Source of the DNA: JBBDIK01 sp964640385
GTDB lineage: Bacteria > Actinomycetota > UBA4738 > JBBDHU01
Direction: 5' to 3'
NCBI GenBank assembly: GCA_964640385.1
Contig: CAZXFL010000002.1
Span: 121,569-185,568, forward strand
DNA length: 64,000 nucleotides
Below, in pieces: positions 42,076 through 50,706 of this stretch (within the stretch, counting starts at the first letter, position 1; every line of letters begins with the position of its first letter). The position numbers and the translations under genes were made by a program. The notes beneath the pieces are model-generated. The model was not told the origin of the DNA. It saw only the letters and a list, made by a program, of their open reading frames with translations, and made no database searches.

Positions 42076-43181
42076 CAGGGGGTGAGCGCTACCAAGTCGT
42101 AGCCGCGCTTGCGGATCCCCTTGATGATGTCGGGCAGCGCCTTGACCGTCGCGCTCCGGTCGCCGCCGCCGTCGTGCATCAGGATGATGTCTCCGGGCCG
42201 AACCTGCGACAGGACGCGCCTGACGAGATCCTTCGGACTCACACCGGCTTCGTAGTCCAGCGTGTCGAGGGTCCAGATCACGGTGCGCATCTTGAGTTCC
42301 CGCGCTTCCTCGACGACCTTCGCGTCGAAACTCCCTCCGGGAGGCCGGAACACGAACGGCTCCGGTGCTCCGATCCCGGTGAGTGCGGCGTTCGTGTGGT
42401 TCAGTTGGTTCGCCAGCGCGTTGTCCTCGAGCGCCGCGAAGCCGGGGCTCAGCGGGTGGCTCCACGAGTGGTTCCCGACCGTGTGACCTTGCGCCACTTC
42501 CTTCCTGATCAGGTTGGGGAACTTCTCCGCCTCATACCCGACGACGAAGAACGTGGCGGAGACGTTGAACCGATGTAGGATGCCGAGGATCTTCGTCGTG
42601 TAGTTGCGGTTCGGGCCGTCGTCGAAGGTGAGCGCCACCGCACGCGGGATATCCCCCCGTCCGGCGGGATCGAAGACGACCGACTCGGTGAGGCCGGACA
42701 CCGCGCCGATGGCCGTGACCGTCTCCCCCGGTGCGGATCCGAGGAAGTACTGCGGGTTGTGCGGCTGCGTCCCGGCGATCCGCTCACGGATGAGCCTCGT
42801 GTCCTCCGCATGATCGTTCCCGTTCTCCGCCTTCACGACATCCCCGGAGTGCAGGATCGCCGCGCGTCCGGTGCGCTTGCCATTCACGAAGTAGCGCGCG
42901 GGGAACCCTCCCGTCTCCAGGACACCTCCCTCGACGTCCAGGAGCCGGCCGTCGCGAACGGGGATGCCGAGCTGCTTGAGGGCCGCTCCGAGCGAGATGT
43001 TCGGCGGGACGGTCTCCGATCGCCCGTTGATGGTCACGGTCATAGATGCCGGCGAGGGTGAGAAGGAGGGCGTCGGTGGGGCCGTGCCGGTGCACGCCGT
43101 CGTGGCAAGCAGGAACAGTGCCGGCAGGACGCCGGCGCGACGGAACCACGACGTCGGTGCTCGCTTCCCCGTGTCGGCCAT
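42075..43181 (-). CDS. Polysaccharide deacetylase lipoprotein with beta-grasp N-terminus, copy 1
   Basis: This 368-residue protein has lipobox LATTAC (cysteine about residue 30) and a beta-grasp-like domain (MTVTINGRSETVPPNISLGAAL and YFVNGKRTGRAAILHSGDVV). A NodB deacetylase domain follows (TFDDGPNRN, HSWSHP, FRPPGGSFD, LMHDGGG). It is clearly paralogous with the gene that follows and shares its unusual N-terminal domain, so the pair arose by tandem duplication. Action on peptidoglycan or another envelope glycan is likely. TAGCAT lies 10 bases before the ATG at 43181 with no ribosome site, suggesting a very short leader. Confidence 0.9.
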   Translation of the reverse strand: MADTGKRAPTSWFRRAGVLPALFLLATTACTGTAPPTPSFSPSPASMTVTINGRSETVPPNISLGAALKQLGIPVRDGRLLDVEGGVLETGGFPARYFVNGKRTGRAAILHSGDVVKAENGNDHAEDTRLIRERIAGTQPHNPQYFLGSAPGETVTAIGAVSGLTESVVFDPAGRGDIPRAVALTFDDGPNRNYTTKILGILHRFNVSATFFVVGYEAEKFPNLIRKEVAQGHTVGNHSWSHPLSPGFAALEDNALANQLNHTNAALTGIGAPEPFVFRPPGGSFDAKVVEEARELKMRTVIWTLDTLDYEAGVSPKDLVRRVLSQVRPGDIILMHDGGGDRSATVKALPDIIKGIRKRGYDLVALTP

Positions 43182-43237
43182 GGGGGACCTGATGCTACGC
43201 CGACGGGGCGCGTCTGGCTACGGGAAAACCGGGAGTG

Positions 43238-43948
43238 TCACTCGCTCCGGGCGCTCTCGTCGATCCGGCGCCGGGCCGCTTGCAGCAGCGCCCGTTCGAA
43301 CGACTGGCGCACCAGGGCGGAGGCCGCCGGGAGCAGCCGGTCGAAGGCTTCGATCACGTGTTCGCGGGCCAGTTCGGGGTCGTCCTCGTCGCGCGCCGGC
43401 CGCCGGATGAACTCGTCGAAGATCGCCACGGCCGCCTCGGCGACCTCATCCATGGCGGTGTTGTGCTTGCGTCCGAGTTCGAGCAGCTGTGACAGGGGAA
43501 CGCCCGCCTCCAGAAGGGTCAGGCCCGCACGAACGGCCTGGACGTCGTTCTCCCCGTACGGTCGCTCGGCTTCGGGATCCTCGGGGACGAGGAGCCCCTC
43601 GCCGACCAGGGACTCGAGAAGCGGCATCGCAACCCCGGTCTCGGCCGCGACCTCTTCCAGCGTCATCCGGCCGCGGTCCCCGGTCTCAGCGACCGCCGTC
43701 ACCAGCGCCGCGTCCGCCGGGTGGATCGAGCCGGACAGCAGCCTGCCGATCGTCGCCAGCGACAGGCCCTGGTCCTTCAGCTGCCGGATCCGTTGCAGCC
43801 GCGACAGATGGGCGTCCGAGTAGTAGGCGACCCGGCCCTCGCGGGCGGGTGCGTCGAGCAGGCCGCGGTGCTGGTAATAGCGGATCGTATCGACGCTGGT
43901 GTCGGCCGCAGCCGCGAGTTCTTCGACGCGGTAGCGTTCGGCCGCCAT
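43238..43948 (-). CDS. MerR family transcriptional regulator
   Basis: This 236-residue protein has an N-terminal MerR winged helix (YRVEELAAAADTSVDTIRYYQHRGLL, then GRVAYYSDAHLSRLQRIRQLKDQGLSLATIG) and a longer than usual C-terminal helical domain with no cysteine metal site. Its ATG overlaps the menE stop as TGATG, so it is translated from the menE transcript and probably senses something related to quinone or aromatic metabolism. The palindrome between menE and menB is a candidate operator. It may autoregulate menE. Confidence 0.88.
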   Translation of the reverse strand: MAAERYRVEELAAAADTSVDTIRYYQHRGLLDAPAREGRVAYYSDAHLSRLQRIRQLKDQGLSLATIGRLLSGSIHPADAALVTAVAETGDRGRMTLEEVAAETGVAMPLLESLVGEGLLVPEDPEAERPYGENDVQAVRAGLTLLEAGVPLSQLLELGRKHNTAMDEVAEAAVAIFDEFIRRPARDEDDPELAREHVIEAFDRLLPAASALVRQSFERALLQAARRRIDESARSE

Positions 43949-45357
43949 CAGATCCCCTCCTCATCCGCGGCGGCCAGTCTCCGGAGCGATATGCGGTCGA
44001 TCTTCGCTGGGCCGGTCCGCGGGAGTTCATCGAGGAAGACGATGATCCGGCGGGGGACCTTGTGCGGCTCCAGGCGTTCCTTGAGGTAGGTACGCAGCGC
44101 CTCCTCGTCCGGGTGCGCGCCTTCGACGGGGCTGACGATGCCGACCACCTTCTCGCCCCATTCCGGGTCGGGGACCCCGACGACCGCCGCCTCACGGACC
44201 TCGACGTGATCGGCGAGCGCCGCCTCGATCTCCGATGGAACGACCTTCTCGCCGCCGGTCAGGATCACATCGTCCGCTCGTCCGATCACGGTCAGGTACT
44301 TCTCGTCATCGAGGGAGCCGACGTCGCCGGTCGGGAGCCAGCCGCGCTCGTCGGTGATCGGTCCTTCGAGGGAGGCGCGGGCGACCGAGAGGCCGGCGAC
44401 CCAGATCGGCCCAGGCGTGCCGGGGGGTTCGAGGGACTCCGGCGTCTCCCCGATCCGCACCAGCGTGCCGGGCAGCGAGCGGCCGTAGGTGCCGCGGTGG
44501 GCTTCGACCTCCCACGGGGGCAGGGTCGTCACCTGCGAAGCGGCCTCGGTCAGTCCGTAGGTGGGGGCGACCGGGATCCCGCGCGTCAGTGCTTCGTCCA
44601 GGAGCGACTCAGGACACGGCGCTCCGCCGAGCAGCACGGCGCGGAGGGAGGGCGCGCCCTTCCATCCGTCGTCGAGCATCCGGTGGAGCATGGTCGGCAC
44701 GAGTGAGATCACGGTTGCCGTGTGGCGTTCGATCGCGGCTGCGACGGCGGACGCCTCGAAGTTAGGCACCGTGATGACCGGGAACCCGATGAGCCCCGAA
44801 CGGATGAAGACGGAGAGCCCCCCCACGTGATGGAACGGCAGGCACGACAACCAGCGATCCTCCGAGGTGAGGCGCAGGACATCGGCGGAGGCATGTGCGC
44901 CGGCCTCGAGGTTCGCGCGGGTCAGGATCGTGCCCCTCGGTTTCCCGGTGCTTCCCGATGTGAAGACGATGGCCTGCGCTTCGTGGCCGGCGACGGGGCG
45001 CGCCGCGAAGGAGGCCGCCGGTTCGACCTTGCCGAGCCGGCCGATCGTCAGGACGTGGTCGGCGTGCGCCCGGCCGACGAGGGCGTCGTGTTCGGCTCCC
45101 GGTGCCTGTGGCGCCAGCGGGATCAGGATCGCTCCCACCCGCGAGAGCGCGAAGAGGACCGCGACGGGATCGGGGTTCGTGCCGAGCGGGATCGCGACCC
45201 GCTGGCCCGGGCGCACGCCGGACGCGGCGAGTCGGCGGGCGGTGTCCGCCGTGCGTGCGTCCAGGTCGGCCCAGGTCAGCGTGAGTGAACCGGCCATCAG
45301 CGCCGGAGCACCGGGCCGTTGGGACGACTGGAGTGCGACCAGATCAGGCTGGGTCAC
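43948..45357 (-). CDS. menE: o-Succinylbenzoate-CoA ligase MenE
   Basis: This 469-residue adenylate-forming enzyme activates o-succinylbenzoate to its CoA thioester, the fifth step of menaquinone synthesis. It shows VFTSGSTGKPRGTILTR (phosphate loop), YGLTEAASQVTTLP, GWLPTGDVGSLD, GRADDVILTGGEKV and a C-terminal lysine motif LPRTGPAKIDR. The GTG at 45357 follows a GGGGG run. The family contains many acyl-CoA ligases, but the position opposite menB-menA-menD makes MenE the best call. Confidence 0.9.
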   Translation of the reverse strand: MTQPDLVALQSSQRPGAPALMAGSLTLTWADLDARTADTARRLAASGVRPGQRVAIPLGTNPDPVAVLFALSRVGAILIPLAPQAPGAEHDALVGRAHADHVLTIGRLGKVEPAASFAARPVAGHEAQAIVFTSGSTGKPRGTILTRANLEAGAHASADVLRLTSEDRWLSCLPFHHVGGLSVFIRSGLIGFPVITVPNFEASAVAAAIERHTATVISLVPTMLHRMLDDGWKGAPSLRAVLLGGAPCPESLLDEALTRGIPVAPTYGLTEAASQVTTLPPWEVEAHRGTYGRSLPGTLVRIGETPESLEPPGTPGPIWVAGLSVARASLEGPITDERGWLPTGDVGSLDDEKYLTVIGRADDVILTGGEKVVPSEIEAALADHVEVREAAVVGVPDPEWGEKVVGIVSPVEGAHPDEEALRTYLKERLEPHKVPRRIIVFLDELPRTGPAKIDRISLRRLAAADEEGI

Positions 45358-45382
45358 CGGACCCCCAGGTAGGCCATAATGT

Positions 45383-45400
45383 TATGAGTAGTCACTCATA
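45383..45400. promoter_or_regulatory. 18-bp palindrome between menE and menB
   Basis: TATGAGT, AGTC, ACTCATA is a perfect 7-bp inverted repeat midway between the divergent menE and menB genes. It is a candidate binding site for the MerR regulator encoded with menE; binding is inferred. Confidence 0.5.
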
Positions 45401-45402
45401 CG

Positions 45403-45408
45403 ATTCTA
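45403..45408 (-). promoter_or_regulatory. -10-like box upstream of menE
   Basis: TAGAAT on the minus strand is followed by CGTATGAG, the same string that follows the menF box. The leader to the menE GTG would be about 40 bases. Confidence 0.4.
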
Positions 45409-45433
45409 GTGAGCTTTCGGGAGGTTACCGAGC

Positions 45434-46303
45434 ATGGTCGAGGCCCTCTCCGTCGCCGACCTGACGGGAGACCGCGGGATCCGATCGGCCCTGGACTGGC
45501 GAGCCGCGGGCGAGTACGGTGACATCCGGTGCGAGACCGCCGAGGGGATCGCCAAGATCACGATCGCCCGGCCCGACGTCCGGAACGCGTTCCGCCCGCA
45601 GACGCTCTTCGAGTTGAGCGATGCCTTCGATCGCGCGCGCAACGATGCCGAGGTCGGGGTGGTGATCCTGTGTGGGGAAGGCCCGCTCGCGTTCTGTTCG
45701 GGCGGCGATCAGCGCGTGCGCGAGGCGGCCGGGTACGCGGACGACGAGGGTGTGCCCCGTCTGAACGTCCTGGATCTGCAGGTCCAGATCAGGCGCTTGC
45801 CCAAGCCGGTGGTCGCGATGGTCGCCGGCTATGCGATCGGCGGCGGCCACGTGCTGCACGTCGTCTGTGATCTGTCGATCGCCGCCGACAACGCGCGGTT
45901 CGGCCAGACGGGCCCGCGGGTGGGATCCTTCGACGGCGGGTTCGGCGCGGGGCTGCTCGCGCGGCAGGTCGGGCTCAAGCGCGCCAAGGAGATCTGGTTC
46001 CTTTGCCGGCAGTACGACGCCGCGCAAGCGCTCGAGTGGGGACTGGTGAATGCGGTGGTCCCGCTCGAGGAGCTGGAAGAGGAAACCGTCCGGTGGTGCC
46101 GCGAGATGCTGGCGATGTCGCCGCTGGCGTTGCGCCTGCTCAAGGCGTCGTTCAACGCCGACATCGACGGGCTGACCGGCGTGCAGCAGCTCGCCGGCGA
46201 CGCGACGCTCCTGTACTACATGAGCGAGGAAGCCCAGGAGGGCCGCAACGCCTACCTCGAGAAGCGCGATCCGGACTTCGGGAAGTTCCCGAGACTCCCC
46301 TGA
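45434..46303 (+). CDS. menB: 1,4-Dihydroxy-2-naphthoyl-CoA synthase MenB
   Basis: This 289-residue crotonase-fold enzyme closes the second ring of the naphthoquinone. It shows FCSGGDQRVREAAGY, AIGGGHVLHVVCDLSIAADNARFGQTGPRVGSFDGGFG (the MenB-specific DGGFG) and KEIWFLCRQYDA, and ends with the family FPRLP-type tail. GGGAGG lies upstream of the ATG. It is the first gene of menB-menA-menD, and the stop is 14 bases before menA. Confidence 0.96.
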   Translation: MVEALSVADLTGDRGIRSALDWRAAGEYGDIRCETAEGIAKITIARPDVRNAFRPQTLFELSDAFDRARNDAEVGVVILCGEGPLAFCSGGDQRVREAAGYADDEGVPRLNVLDLQVQIRRLPKPVVAMVAGYAIGGGHVLHVVCDLSIAADNARFGQTGPRVGSFDGGFGAGLLARQVGLKRAKEIWFLCRQYDAAQALEWGLVNAVVPLEELEEETVRWCREMLAMSPLALRLLKASFNADIDGLTGVQQLAGDATLLYYMSEEAQEGRNAYLEKRDPDFGKFPRLP

Positions 46304-46317
46304 GATGACTGACTGAC

Positions 46318-47280
46318 ATGACCGCCGCGGCGCCGGCCCTCGCCAAGTCCCTTCCCCGTCCCGGCTCGCTCGGCGCGTGGATGCTGGCGGCGCGGCCGAA
46401 GACACTGGTAGCCGGGTGGGCGCCGGTACTTGTCGGTTCATCGATCGCGTTCGCGGCGCATTCCTTCCGACCGCTGCGCGCGCTCGGCGCGCTGGTGATC
46501 GCGGTCTCGATCCAGATCGGTACGAACCTGGTGAACGACGCAGCGGATCATGCGCGCGGGGCCGACACGCCGGAGCGCCTCGGCCCGCCGCGTGCCGTCG
46601 CCTCCGGGTTGCTGCCGTCGCGCGCGGTGTGGTCGGCGGCTCTCGACTGTTTCGTGCTGGCAGGCGGGGTGGGCGTGTGGCTGGCGTCGGTGTCGAGCTG
46701 GTGGCTCTTGATCCCCGGCGGCATCGCCATCCTCGCGGGTATCGCGTACACGGCCGGGCCGAGGCCGCTGGCCTACATGGGTCTCGGCGAGATCTTCGTG
46801 TTCCTGTTCTTCGGGCTATTCGCCACCGTGGGAACGGTCTTCGTGCAAGTGGCGGGAGCGAGGATCGACCCGCTCTTCTCAATCTTGTCGGTCTCGACCG
46901 GCTCGTCTATGGGGCTCTTGGCCGTCGCGATCCTGGAGGTCAACAACATCCGGGACGCGCCGACCGATCGCGAAGTAGGGAAGGTGACGCTAGCCGTCCG
47001 CCTCGGCGATCGGCGGGCGGCGAGCCTGTTCGCCATCTGCCTCATCGGTGCCTACACGTTCGCGGCCCTGCCCTTGCTTCCCGTCCTCGTCATCTCGATC
47101 CCGTGGTTCCTCGCGCCGATGCTCACCATCCCACTGGCGCTCTCGGCGCTTCGTGTCGTTGCTCGCGGGGCCTCCGGGAGAGCGTTGAACCCGGTCCTCG
47201 CTAAGGTCGCGCTCCTCCAGGCCACCTTCGCGTTGCTCACCGTCACGGCGTTCGTGGTTCTGGGGGCGATCATCGGATGA
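46318..47280 (+). CDS. menA: 1,4-Dihydroxy-2-naphthoate polyprenyltransferase MenA
   Basis: This 320-residue UbiA-family membrane enzyme attaches the isoprenoid tail to dihydroxynaphthoate. Eight or nine membrane segments are visible. The first Asp-rich motif is NLVNDAADHARGAD and the second is NNIRDAPTDREVGKVTLAVRLG, which bind the prenyl diphosphate through magnesium. The membrane location fits menaquinone assembly. Its stop overlaps the menD start by 4 bases (ATGA), a sign of translational coupling. Confidence 0.95.
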   Translation: MTAAAPALAKSLPRPGSLGAWMLAARPKTLVAGWAPVLVGSSIAFAAHSFRPLRALGALVIAVSIQIGTNLVNDAADHARGADTPERLGPPRAVASGLLPSRAVWSAALDCFVLAGGVGVWLASVSSWWLLIPGGIAILAGIAYTAGPRPLAYMGLGEIFVFLFFGLFATVGTVFVQVAGARIDPLFSILSVSTGSSMGLLAVAILEVNNIRDAPTDREVGKVTLAVRLGDRRAASLFAICLIGAYTFAALPLLPVLVISIPWFLAPMLTIPLALSALRVVARGASGRALNPVLAKVALLQATFALLTVTAFVVLGAIIG

Positions 47281-49025
47281 GCGTGGCCGACATCCAGTAC
47301 CGGGCGACGCGGGGGTTCGCCGCCGCGCTCGCCGAGGCCGGGGTCGAGATCGTCGCGATCGGGGCCGGCTCCCGCTCGACGTCACTGACGCTGGCCTTCG
47401 CCGATGACGGCCGGTTCCGGGTCTTCTCTCACGTCGACGAGCGGTCGGCGGGATTCTTCGCGCTCGGCGCTGCGCGGGCTTCGGGGAAGCCAGCGGTCGT
47501 GGTGACGACCTCGGGTACCGCGGTTGCGAACCTCGCTCCGGCCTGTGTCGAGGCGCAGGTCGCCGGTGTTCCCTTGCTGTGTGTGACCGCCGACCGTCCG
47601 CACGAACTCCACGGCGTCGGTGCGACCCAGACGGTCGAGCAGGTCGGGCTCCTCCCGTCCTTGTGGACGACCGATCTGCCCGCGTGGGATGAGGAAGCCG
47701 AACGCGCGGTGACCCACGCCGGTTCCCAGGCGGTTGCGGTCGCCATCGGGCAGCCGGCCGGTGCGGTCCACGTGAACCTGCGGTTCCGCGAGCCGCTCAC
47801 CCCTTCGCCGGATGCGCGGAGCGAGCCGGCCGCCGATCAGGCGGGCATCCGGCGCAGTCCGGGCCGCCTCGCCCCGGCCGATGACGCCGTCGCCCGCGTC
47901 GCCGGGCATCTGGACGGCCACGCGCGCGGCCTGATCCACGTCGGACATCTCGAAGGTCCTCAGCCCGGACTCGCGCAGGCCATCTCGGCGTTGGCCCGGG
48001 CCACGGGGTATCCGGTGATCGCAGAGGCGACGTCCCGGCTGCGCGGTGCGCTCGAGGCCGGCCTCGTCGTTGACGCGTACGAGGCGCTGATCCGGGACGA
48101 GGCGTTCACGACAACCCACCGGCCCGAGGTGATCATGCGGCTCGGCCGCGCGCCCCTCACCCGGTCGATGAGCGAGTGGTTCGCGGCGCTCGACGCCGAG
48201 AAGGTGGTCATCTCGGCAGACATCGCATGGCCCGATCCGGCACGCGACACCGCCGCGGTCCTCGCCGGCGACCCGGTCCTGGTCTGCGAGGCGTTGGTTT
48301 CGGCCGTCTCTGGCAAAGGTGGCAACCCCGAGTGGCAGGCGGGGTGGCGTGCCGCGTCGGACGCGGCCCGGGATGCGATCGACGCCTTCCTCGACGGCTC
48401 CGACGTGCTGTTCGAAGGCACCGCCGCTCGCGCGGTGGCACGCGGGCTTCCGCCGGGCGGCATCTGCTACGTCGCGACCAGCCTGCCGATCCGAGCGCTC
48501 GACGCATTCACCACCTCCTCCGCACGCTTGGAGGCGTTCGCGAGCCGCGGCGCGAGCGGCATCGACGGGACGGTCTCGGCGGCGCTCGGCGCAGCGGCGG
48601 CGACGGGGCGGCCGACCGTCTGCCTGACGGGCGACCTGGCGTTCCTGCACGACGTGGGTGCGATGCTCACGATCGCTCGGCACCGTATCCCGCTGGTGAT
48701 CGTCGTCATCGACAACGGCGGCGGAGGCATCTTCGAGTTCCTGCCCCAGGCCGCCGCGGTCGATCGCGATCGGTTCGACGACCTGTTCATCACCTCGCAT
48801 CGCGTCGACCTCATGCGTGCCGCCGAGATGTTCGACACGGGGTTCGCCGCTGCGCGCGATGCCGCGGCGCTACAGAAGTCCCTCGAGTGGGCGTTCACGT
48901 CACGGACGCCGCAGGTCATCCGCGTTCAGGTGAACCGCGATGCGAGCGTCCGCGCGCACCGACAGGCGCTCGAAGCCGCCTGGGACGCGGTCAGCCGAGC
49001 GCTGCCGCAGCCGCCCGGAGCTTGA
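47277..49025 (+). CDS. menD: 2-Succinyl-5-enolpyruvyl-6-hydroxy-3-cyclohexene-1-carboxylate synthase MenD
   Basis: This 582-residue thiamine-diphosphate enzyme adds succinic semialdehyde from 2-oxoglutarate to isochorismate. It shows GAGSRSTSLTLAF, HVDERSAGFFALGAARASGKPAVVVTTSGTA near the start and the ThDP motif GDLAFLHDVGAMLT, with VIVVIDNGGGGIFEFLPQ near the C-terminus. Coupled to menA by ATGA. Its last 35 bases overlap the 3' end of menF on the other strand. Confidence 0.96.
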   Translation: MSVADIQYRATRGFAAALAEAGVEIVAIGAGSRSTSLTLAFADDGRFRVFSHVDERSAGFFALGAARASGKPAVVVTTSGTAVANLAPACVEAQVAGVPLLCVTADRPHELHGVGATQTVEQVGLLPSLWTTDLPAWDEEAERAVTHAGSQAVAVAIGQPAGAVHVNLRFREPLTPSPDARSEPAADQAGIRRSPGRLAPADDAVARVAGHLDGHARGLIHVGHLEGPQPGLAQAISALARATGYPVIAEATSRLRGALEAGLVVDAYEALIRDEAFTTTHRPEVIMRLGRAPLTRSMSEWFAALDAEKVVISADIAWPDPARDTAAVLAGDPVLVCEALVSAVSGKGGNPEWQAGWRAASDAARDAIDAFLDGSDVLFEGTAARAVARGLPPGGICYVATSLPIRALDAFTTSSARLEAFASRGASGIDGTVSAALGAAAATGRPTVCLTGDLAFLHDVGAMLTIARHRIPLVIVVIDNGGGGIFEFLPQAAAVDRDRFDDLFITSHRVDLMRAAEMFDTGFAAARDAAALQKSLEWAFTSRTPQVIRVQVNRDASVRAHRQALEAAWDAVSRALPQPPGA

Positions 49026-50343
49026 GGGCGACCTCCCCGCGTTCCCCGTCGGGATCCGAACCTTCGACGATGCCGGCCCCGGCGTACAGGTCCGTTCCGC
49101 CTTCATGGAAGAGGGCGCCGCGAAGCGCGAGTGCGAACTCGCCGTCGCCGTCGGGCGTCACGATCCCGACCGGACCGGCGTACCACCCGCGATCGAAGCC
49201 TTCCGCCTCCCGGAGGAACGAGAGCGCCGCTGGCCGGGGGAGCCCGGCGACGGCTGGGGTCGGGTGTACCGCTGCCACCAACTCAAGTATGTGACGTGGC
49301 TGGGTCAATCGTCCCGTGACGTCGCTGGACAGATGTTGCACCGGACCGGCCGGTGTGATGTGCGGCGTCTCTGCGCGAACGTCGTCGCACAGCGGGGTGA
49401 GCGCGTCGACCACGGCCTCGACGACCAGTCCTTGCTCGACGCGCGTCTTGTCCGAGTAGAGGCCGGTTCTCGCCTCCCGGGCGATGGTCCCGGCCGCGGG
49501 TGTGGATCGGACCGAGGGACCGCGCCGTTCGATGAGCAGTTCCGGGCTCGCGCCGACGAGCGTGGCGCCGCCGAAGGAGATGCCATAGCCGAAGCACTCG
49601 GGATAGCGAAGGGCGAGGTGGACCGCGGTGTCCCACGGGTCGTCGCCGGACGGCAGCCGGAGCCGCCGGGCCAACACGACCTTCGTCAGTTCCCCCGCGC
49701 CGATGCGTTCCAGCGCAAGGGCGACCGCCTCGGTCCACGCGTCGTCGTCCGGTGTGAGATCGCCGGTGGGTTCGATCCCGGCCGCCTCCGGGGCGATCGT
49801 CGCGGAGGGGAGCGTGTGCGCGGCGTAGGTCAGCGACGACACCAGGTAGTCCGTCGCGGCTGCCGCCTCCCCGGCGAGGACCGGCGTCGAGGCGACGAGC
49901 CACGATCCGGCGTCATCGTGGATGGCGCATACCTCAGGGACCCATGCCGTCGCCGCGGGGAAGCCCTCCCAGGTCCCCGTCGGCTCGGAATCGGCGAACG
50001 CAGCGCCCGCGAACGCGATCGGCTCTCGGCCGGTGATCACCGCGTCGGCGAACCAGCACGACAGTCGGTCCGCGAGTTCGACGGCCCGGGCGGGGCCATC
50101 GGCGTGGAGGCTGAACGCGACATCGGTCCCCGCGGCCACGAGACCGGGACGCGACCACCACCCGGCCATCGCGGGGGAGGCCCCGCGGATCAGGGACAGG
50201 GGGTCGGCCGCTTCGAAGGGGATGCCGACGGACGCCAGTACCGGACGCCCGGACGCCTGAGCGCGCTCGGCTGCCCTTTCGGCCGCCGGCGCCACGATCT
50301 CTTCGATGGGGACCTGGGGAGCGGTGCTCGTCATGCTGCTCAT
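48991..50343 (-). CDS. menF: Isochorismate synthase MenF
   Basis: This 450-residue chorismate-binding enzyme converts chorismate to isochorismate, the entry to menaquinone. It shows the active-site block ELTKVVLARRL, LVGASPELLIERRGPSVRSTPAAGT and the C-terminal GWYAGPVGIVTPDGDGEFALALRGA...AGAGIVEGSDPDGE typical of MenF/EntC. It is convergent with menD, with a 35-base overlap. The start at 50343 follows TAGAAT by 6 bases, so the mRNA is leaderless. Confidence 0.94.
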   Translation of the reverse strand: MSSMTSTAPQVPIEEIVAPAAERAAERAQASGRPVLASVGIPFEAADPLSLIRGASPAMAGWWSRPGLVAAGTDVAFSLHADGPARAVELADRLSCWFADAVITGREPIAFAGAAFADSEPTGTWEGFPAATAWVPEVCAIHDDAGSWLVASTPVLAGEAAAATDYLVSSLTYAAHTLPSATIAPEAAGIEPTGDLTPDDDAWTEAVALALERIGAGELTKVVLARRLRLPSGDDPWDTAVHLALRYPECFGYGISFGGATLVGASPELLIERRGPSVRSTPAAGTIAREARTGLYSDKTRVEQGLVVEAVVDALTPLCDDVRAETPHITPAGPVQHLSSDVTGRLTQPRHILELVAAVHPTPAVAGLPRPAALSFLREAEGFDRGWYAGPVGIVTPDGDGEFALALRGALFHEGGTDLYAGAGIVEGSDPDGERGEVALKLRAAAAALG

Positions 50344-50349
50344 ACGACC

Positions 50350-50355
50350 ATTCTA
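50350..50355 (-). promoter_or_regulatory. -10 box of a leaderless transcript (menF)
   Basis: TAGAAT ends 6 bases before the ATG at 50343. The string CGTATGAG that follows is also present after the menE box. Confidence 0.55.
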
Positions 50356-50402
50356 GCGTTTACTCACATGGTTCGAGCGCCCGCTCGTGACGTGTGGCGC
50401 CC

Positions 50403-50681
50403 TCAGGTTGGGTCGTCGTTGGAGGGCGGGAGTTCGTTGGGGTCGCGCCGGACCCAGCCCTCGACGTCGTAGGTGGGGCCGGCTTGCGAGACGTCCGGCC
50501 GGGATGATGCCTGCTGCTGCGCCTCGCGGACCCAGGCCTTGAAGGAGAACCAGCCGATCGCGACGACGACCGCGATGGCCAGCAGGATCGCGAGGACGAG
50601 TACCAGCGTCAGCTTGATGACGAGTCCGAGGATCCCGAGCCCCGCCAGCAGGAGCACCACGATGAGGAGGAACCAACCCAC
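50403..50681 (-). CDS. Small membrane protein
   Basis: This 92-residue protein has two adjoining hydrophobic segments (residues 2-22 and 24-46) and a soluble C-terminal tail with YDVEGWVRRDPNELPPSNDD. It is not recognised. The GTG at 50681 lies 6 bases after TAGGAT, a leaderless start. It sits alone between menF and the CocE-type hydrolase gene, all on the minus strand. Confidence 0.65.
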   Translation of the reverse strand: MGWFLLIVVLLLAGLGILGLVIKLTLVLVLAILLAIAVVVAIGWFSFKAWVREAQQQASSRPDVSQAGPTYDVEGWVRRDPNELPPSNDDPT

Positions 50682-50687
50682 GGAACC

Positions 50688-50693
50688 ATCCTA
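50688..50693 (-). promoter_or_regulatory. -10 box of a leaderless transcript (small membrane protein)
   Basis: TAGGAT ends 6 bases before the GTG at 50681. Confidence 0.5.
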
Positions 50694-50706
50694 CGAGGAC
50701 GTCCGG

